In this document: piece by piece, positions 63,998 through 64,000 of the stretch
Layout of the letters: each line of letters starts with the position of its first letter
Numbering within the stretch: the first letter of the stretch is position 1
Assembly: GCA_028277515.1 (NCBI GenBank)
Contig: JANQGC010000234.1
Coordinates: forward strand, 1-64,000
Direction: 5' to 3'
Length of the DNA: 64,000 nucleotides
Source: Anaerolineae bacterium
Lineage (GTDB): Bacteria; Chloroflexota; Anaerolineae; Promineifilales; Promineifilaceae
The notes under the pieces: model-generated
The model's input: only the letters and a program-made list of their open reading frames with translations
The model's database searches: none
What the model was told of the DNA's origin: nothing
Position numbers and translations under genes: made by a program

Positions 63998-64000
63998 TAA

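Overview
The window is a continuous, gene-dense stretch of a bacterial chromosome of roughly balanced base composition. The likely source is a Chloroflexota bacterium of the Anaerolineae kind. This rests on the mix of genes: a topoisomerase I with an extra N-terminal zinc ribbon, a long SecA, a tricorn-type protease, a serine/threonine kinase with FHA and extracytoplasmic modules, a stand-alone B12-binding protein beside MeaB, and an ATP-cone NrdR next to a division/cell-wall (dcw) cluster. No rRNA, tRNA, CRISPR array, phage or complete insertion sequence was found. The taxonomic call is an inference from gene content and could not be checked.

Layout. 1-2641 (minus): two glycosyltransferase-2 genes, the second a fusion with GtrA-like and HPr-kinase-like regions. 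2814-9176 (minus): the information-processing block ffh-rpsP-khpA-rimM-dprA-topA. 9338-13722 (minus): metK under a textbook SAM-I riboswitch, then fabI and an SLC13-type permease. 13928-23683: 3-methyladenine glycosylase, FkbM methyltransferase, the large receptor-like kinase, threonine aldolase, lipid kinase, an unknown gene, M29 aminopeptidase and mutM. 23721-30149 (minus): secA, prs, meaB and a B12-binding protein. 30346-31556: a copper chaperone (PCuAC) divergent from a DeoR-type regulator whose C-terminal half looks like the copper-binding protein NosL. 31608-45021: housekeeping and accessory genes (DinB-like, SanA-like, endonuclease III, an orphan DNA methylase, a sugar-type C-methyltransferase, deoxynucleoside kinase, dodecin, tricorn protease, aldo/keto reductase, pentapeptide-repeat membrane protein). 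45295-63158 (plus): the dcw cluster mraZ-rsmH-ftsL-ftsI-murF-mraY-murD-ftsW-murG-(CvpA-like)-murC-murB-ddl-ftsQ-ftsA-ftsZ, followed by nrdR behind its own promoter with paired NrdR boxes.

How it works together. The dcw cluster encodes most of peptidoglycan precursor synthesis, septal synthesis and the divisome scaffold; murE is missing from it, and ftsW is split by an in-frame TGA. Regulation can be read directly in four places: the SAM riboswitch of metK, three 10-nt-spaced MraZ sites before mraZ, NrdR boxes before nrdR, and an inverted-repeat region between the copper chaperone and its probable regulator.

Repeats. Three copies of a ~107-bp palindromic element sit in intergenic spaces at 2.7, 7.0 and 21.6 kb. 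A second family of ~69-bp inverted repeats sits at 32.1, 38.8 and 46.7 kb, and a related-looking 75-bp inverted repeat at 13.8 kb. The observations most worth following are the HTH-NosL-like/PCuAC pair, the interrupted ftsW, the glycosyltransferase fusion, the receptor-like kinase and the dispersed palindromic elements.
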